From Pseudomonadota bacterium (GTDB taxonomy: Bacteria; Pseudomonadota; Gammaproteobacteria; Halothiobacillales; Halothiobacillaceae), in contig JAJYYE010000001.1 in assembly GCA_021801265.1 (NCBI GenBank), positions 620,001-684,000 on the forward strand: a stretch of DNA of 64,000 nucleotides. Direction: 5' to 3'. Position 1 is the first letter of the stretch, and each line of letters begins with the position of its first letter. The notes under the pieces were generated by a model. That model was not told the DNA's origin and did not search any database. It saw nothing but the letters and a program-made list of their open reading frames with translations. Positions 62,595-64,000 of the stretch are shown here, piece by piece. Position numbers and translations under genes: made by a program.

Positions 62595-64000
62595 TTAAGC
62601 CGATTCGACCGGGTTTTTGGAGGGGTTGTGCAACAACTTCGCCAAATAGCGCCCTGTGTGTGACCCCGTTACCGTGGCCACGTGCTCGGGTGTGCCGGTC
62701 GCGATAATGTGCCCGCCGCCGCTGCCGCCTTCGGGGCCTAAATCGACAATCCAGTCGGCGGTTTTGATGACATCCAAATTATGCTCAATCACCACCACGG
62801 TATTGCCTTGATCGCGCAGGCGATAGATGACGGCAAGCAGTTGTTCGACATCGGCGAAATGCAGGCCGGTGGTCGGTTCATCCAGAATATAGAGCGTGTT
62901 GCCGGTATCGCGTTTCGAGAGTTCCCGCGCGAGTTTGACGCGTTGCGCCTCGCCGCCGGAAAGCGTGGTGGCGTTTTGCCCCAGTGTTAAATACCCCAGC
63001 CCCACATCAAGCAAGGTGGTGAGTTTGCGGTGCAGGGCGGGCACGGCAGTGAAAAACGGCGCGGCGTCTTCGATGGTCATGCCCAGCACGTCGCTGATGG
63101 TTTTGCCTTTGTAGCGAATGTCCAGCGTTTCGCGGTTGTAGCGCTGGCCGTGGCAGATATCGCAGGGCACGTACACATCGGGCAAAAAGTGCATTTCTAC
63201 CTTGATGACGCCATCGCCTTCGCAGGCTTCACAGCGACCGCCTTTGACGTTGAATGAGAACCGCCCCGGCGTATAGCCGCGTGATCGCGCCTCTTGAGTG
63301 CCCGCGAACAATTCGCGAATCGGCGTGAACAGCCCCGTATAGGTCGCCGGATTACTGCGCGGCGTGCGGCCAATCGGGGATTGGTCGATGTCGATGACCT
63401 TGTCGAGCAGGTTCAAATGCTCGATCCGCGCATGGGGTGCCGGTCGGGTGCTGGCGCCGTTCAAATCACGGGCGGCAATCAGATACAGCGTGTCGTTGAT
63501 GAGCGTTGATTTGCCCGAACCCGAAACGCCGGTGATGCAGGTGAGTAATCCCAAGGGAATTTCGAGCGTATCGCCCACCAAATTGTTGCCGCCTGCGCCG
63601 TAGAGTCTGAGCATGCGTTCAGGGTTTGGCGCCATGCGCGTGGGCACGGCAATTTTTTTCTTGCCCGATAAATAGGCGCCGGTGAGGGAGTTCGGGTTGG
63701 CGGCAATTTCAGCCGGGGTGCCTTGCGCGACGATGTACCCGCCGTGCACGCCGGCGCCGGGGCCAATATCCAGCACGAAATCGGCGGCGCGAATGGCGTC
63801 TTCGTCGTGCTCGACCACAATCACGGTGTTGCCCAGTTCACGCAGATGATTGAGCGTGCCGAGCAGCCGGTCGTTATCGCGTTGATGCAGACCGATGGAG
63901 GGTTCATCCAGAATGTAGGTGACGCCGACCAGGCCCGAACCAATTTGGCTGGCCAAGCGGATGCGCTGCGCCTCGCCGCCGGAGAGCGTTTCGGCAGAAC
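62595..64000 (-). CDS. uvrA: UvrABC system protein A, C-terminal half (partial)
   Basis: This is the C-terminal part of UvrA, the ATP-driven DNA-damage sensor of nucleotide excision repair; the frame runs off the window end. Seen in order are the signature [15 protein letters not shown] and Walker [15 protein letters not shown] of the first ATPase, the second Walker [12 protein letters not shown], the zinc-finger motif [11 protein letters not shown] with [13 protein letters not shown], the second signature [12 protein letters not shown] and Walker [15 protein letters not shown]. The first Walker A lies outside. It converges on the integron cassette region. Confidence 0.97.
   Translation of the reverse strand, partial: SAETLSGGEAQRIRLASQIGSGLVGVTYILDEPSIGLHQRDNDRLLGTLNHLRELGNTVIVVEHDEDAIRAADFVLDIGPGAGVHGGYIVAQGTPAEIAANPNSLTGAYLSGKKKIAVPTRMAPNPERMLRLYGAGGNNLVGDTLEIPLGLLTCITGVSGSGKSTLINDTLYLIAARDLNGASTRPAPHARIEHLNLLDKVIDIDQSPIGRTPRSNPATYTGLFTPIRELFAGTQEARSRGYTPGRFSFNVKGGRCEACEGDGVIKVEMHFLPDVYVPCDICHGQRYNRETLDIRYKGKTISDVLGMTIEDAAPFFTAVPALHRKLTTLLDVGLGYLTLGQNATTLSGGEAQRVKLARELSKRDTGNTLYILDEPTTGLHFADVEQLLAVIYRLRDQGNTVVVIEHNLDVIKTADWIVDLGPEGGSGGGHIIATGTPEHVATVTGSHTGRYLAKLLHNPSKNPVESA

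Overview
The window looks like chromosomal DNA of a GC-moderate gammaproteobacterium with a respiratory, sulfur-oxidiser-like outlook. The support is cytochrome c4, a System II (ResB/CcsA) cytochrome c maturation pair, hemCDXY, an argH/AlgZ-AlgR neighbourhood and a xanthomonadin-type pigment cluster. A Halothiobacillus-like organism is my best guess, but this is inference from gene content and not a database match. No rRNA, tRNA, CRISPR array or prophage was recognised.

Layout. 1-3643: the 3' end of lysA, a peroxiredoxin-glutaredoxin fusion behind a candidate OxyR site, glutathione reductase and a MetR-type regulator. 3661-6255: a c-haem-tagged GGDEF/EAL sensor. 6452-14891: engB, cytochrome c4, resB, ccsA, dsbA, an endonuclease/phosphatase-family protein and a diguanylate cyclase. 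14925-21569: hemC-hemD-hemX-hemY, a thioredoxin-fold protein, and tonB-exbD-exbB. 22003-24051: a small MNIO (DUF692) RiPP operon with a two-cysteine exported precursor and an inverted-repeat promoter. 24129-38506: housekeeping genes (radC, ung, pdxH, argH, algZR-like pair, ispH-fkpB-lspA-ileS, glycerate kinase).

38468-58158 is a large aryl-polyene/xanthomonadin-like locus in three transcription blocks. A chorismatase should supply a hydroxybenzoate starter. An AMP-ligase fused to a hotdog dehydratase should activate it onto one of two acyl carrier proteins. Two ketosynthases, a chain-length-factor-like partner, a ketoreductase and a second dehydratase should build the polyene. A halogenase-like flavoprotein, acyltransferases and a glycosyltransferase should tailor it. 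A LolA-like protein and an MMPL exporter should move it to the outer membrane. A DUF167 gene and a 2OG-Fe(II) oxygenase sit between the blocks.

59150-62422 is the most unusual part: a run of integron gene cassettes with no integrase in view (a CALIN). Five attC-like sites lie at cassette ends: 59252-59387, 60207-60275, about 61346-61422, 61813-61871 and 62324-62387. Several show mirrored R boxes and extrahelical bases. All cassette genes are on the + strand: a RelB/StbD-type antitoxin remnant, a 107-aa orphan, a Sel1-repeat protein, a three-helix membrane protein and an exported double-Ltp-domain protein. A MITE-like inverted-repeat element sits inside one cassette, and related sequence marks both ends of the array. 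The window closes inside uvrA.
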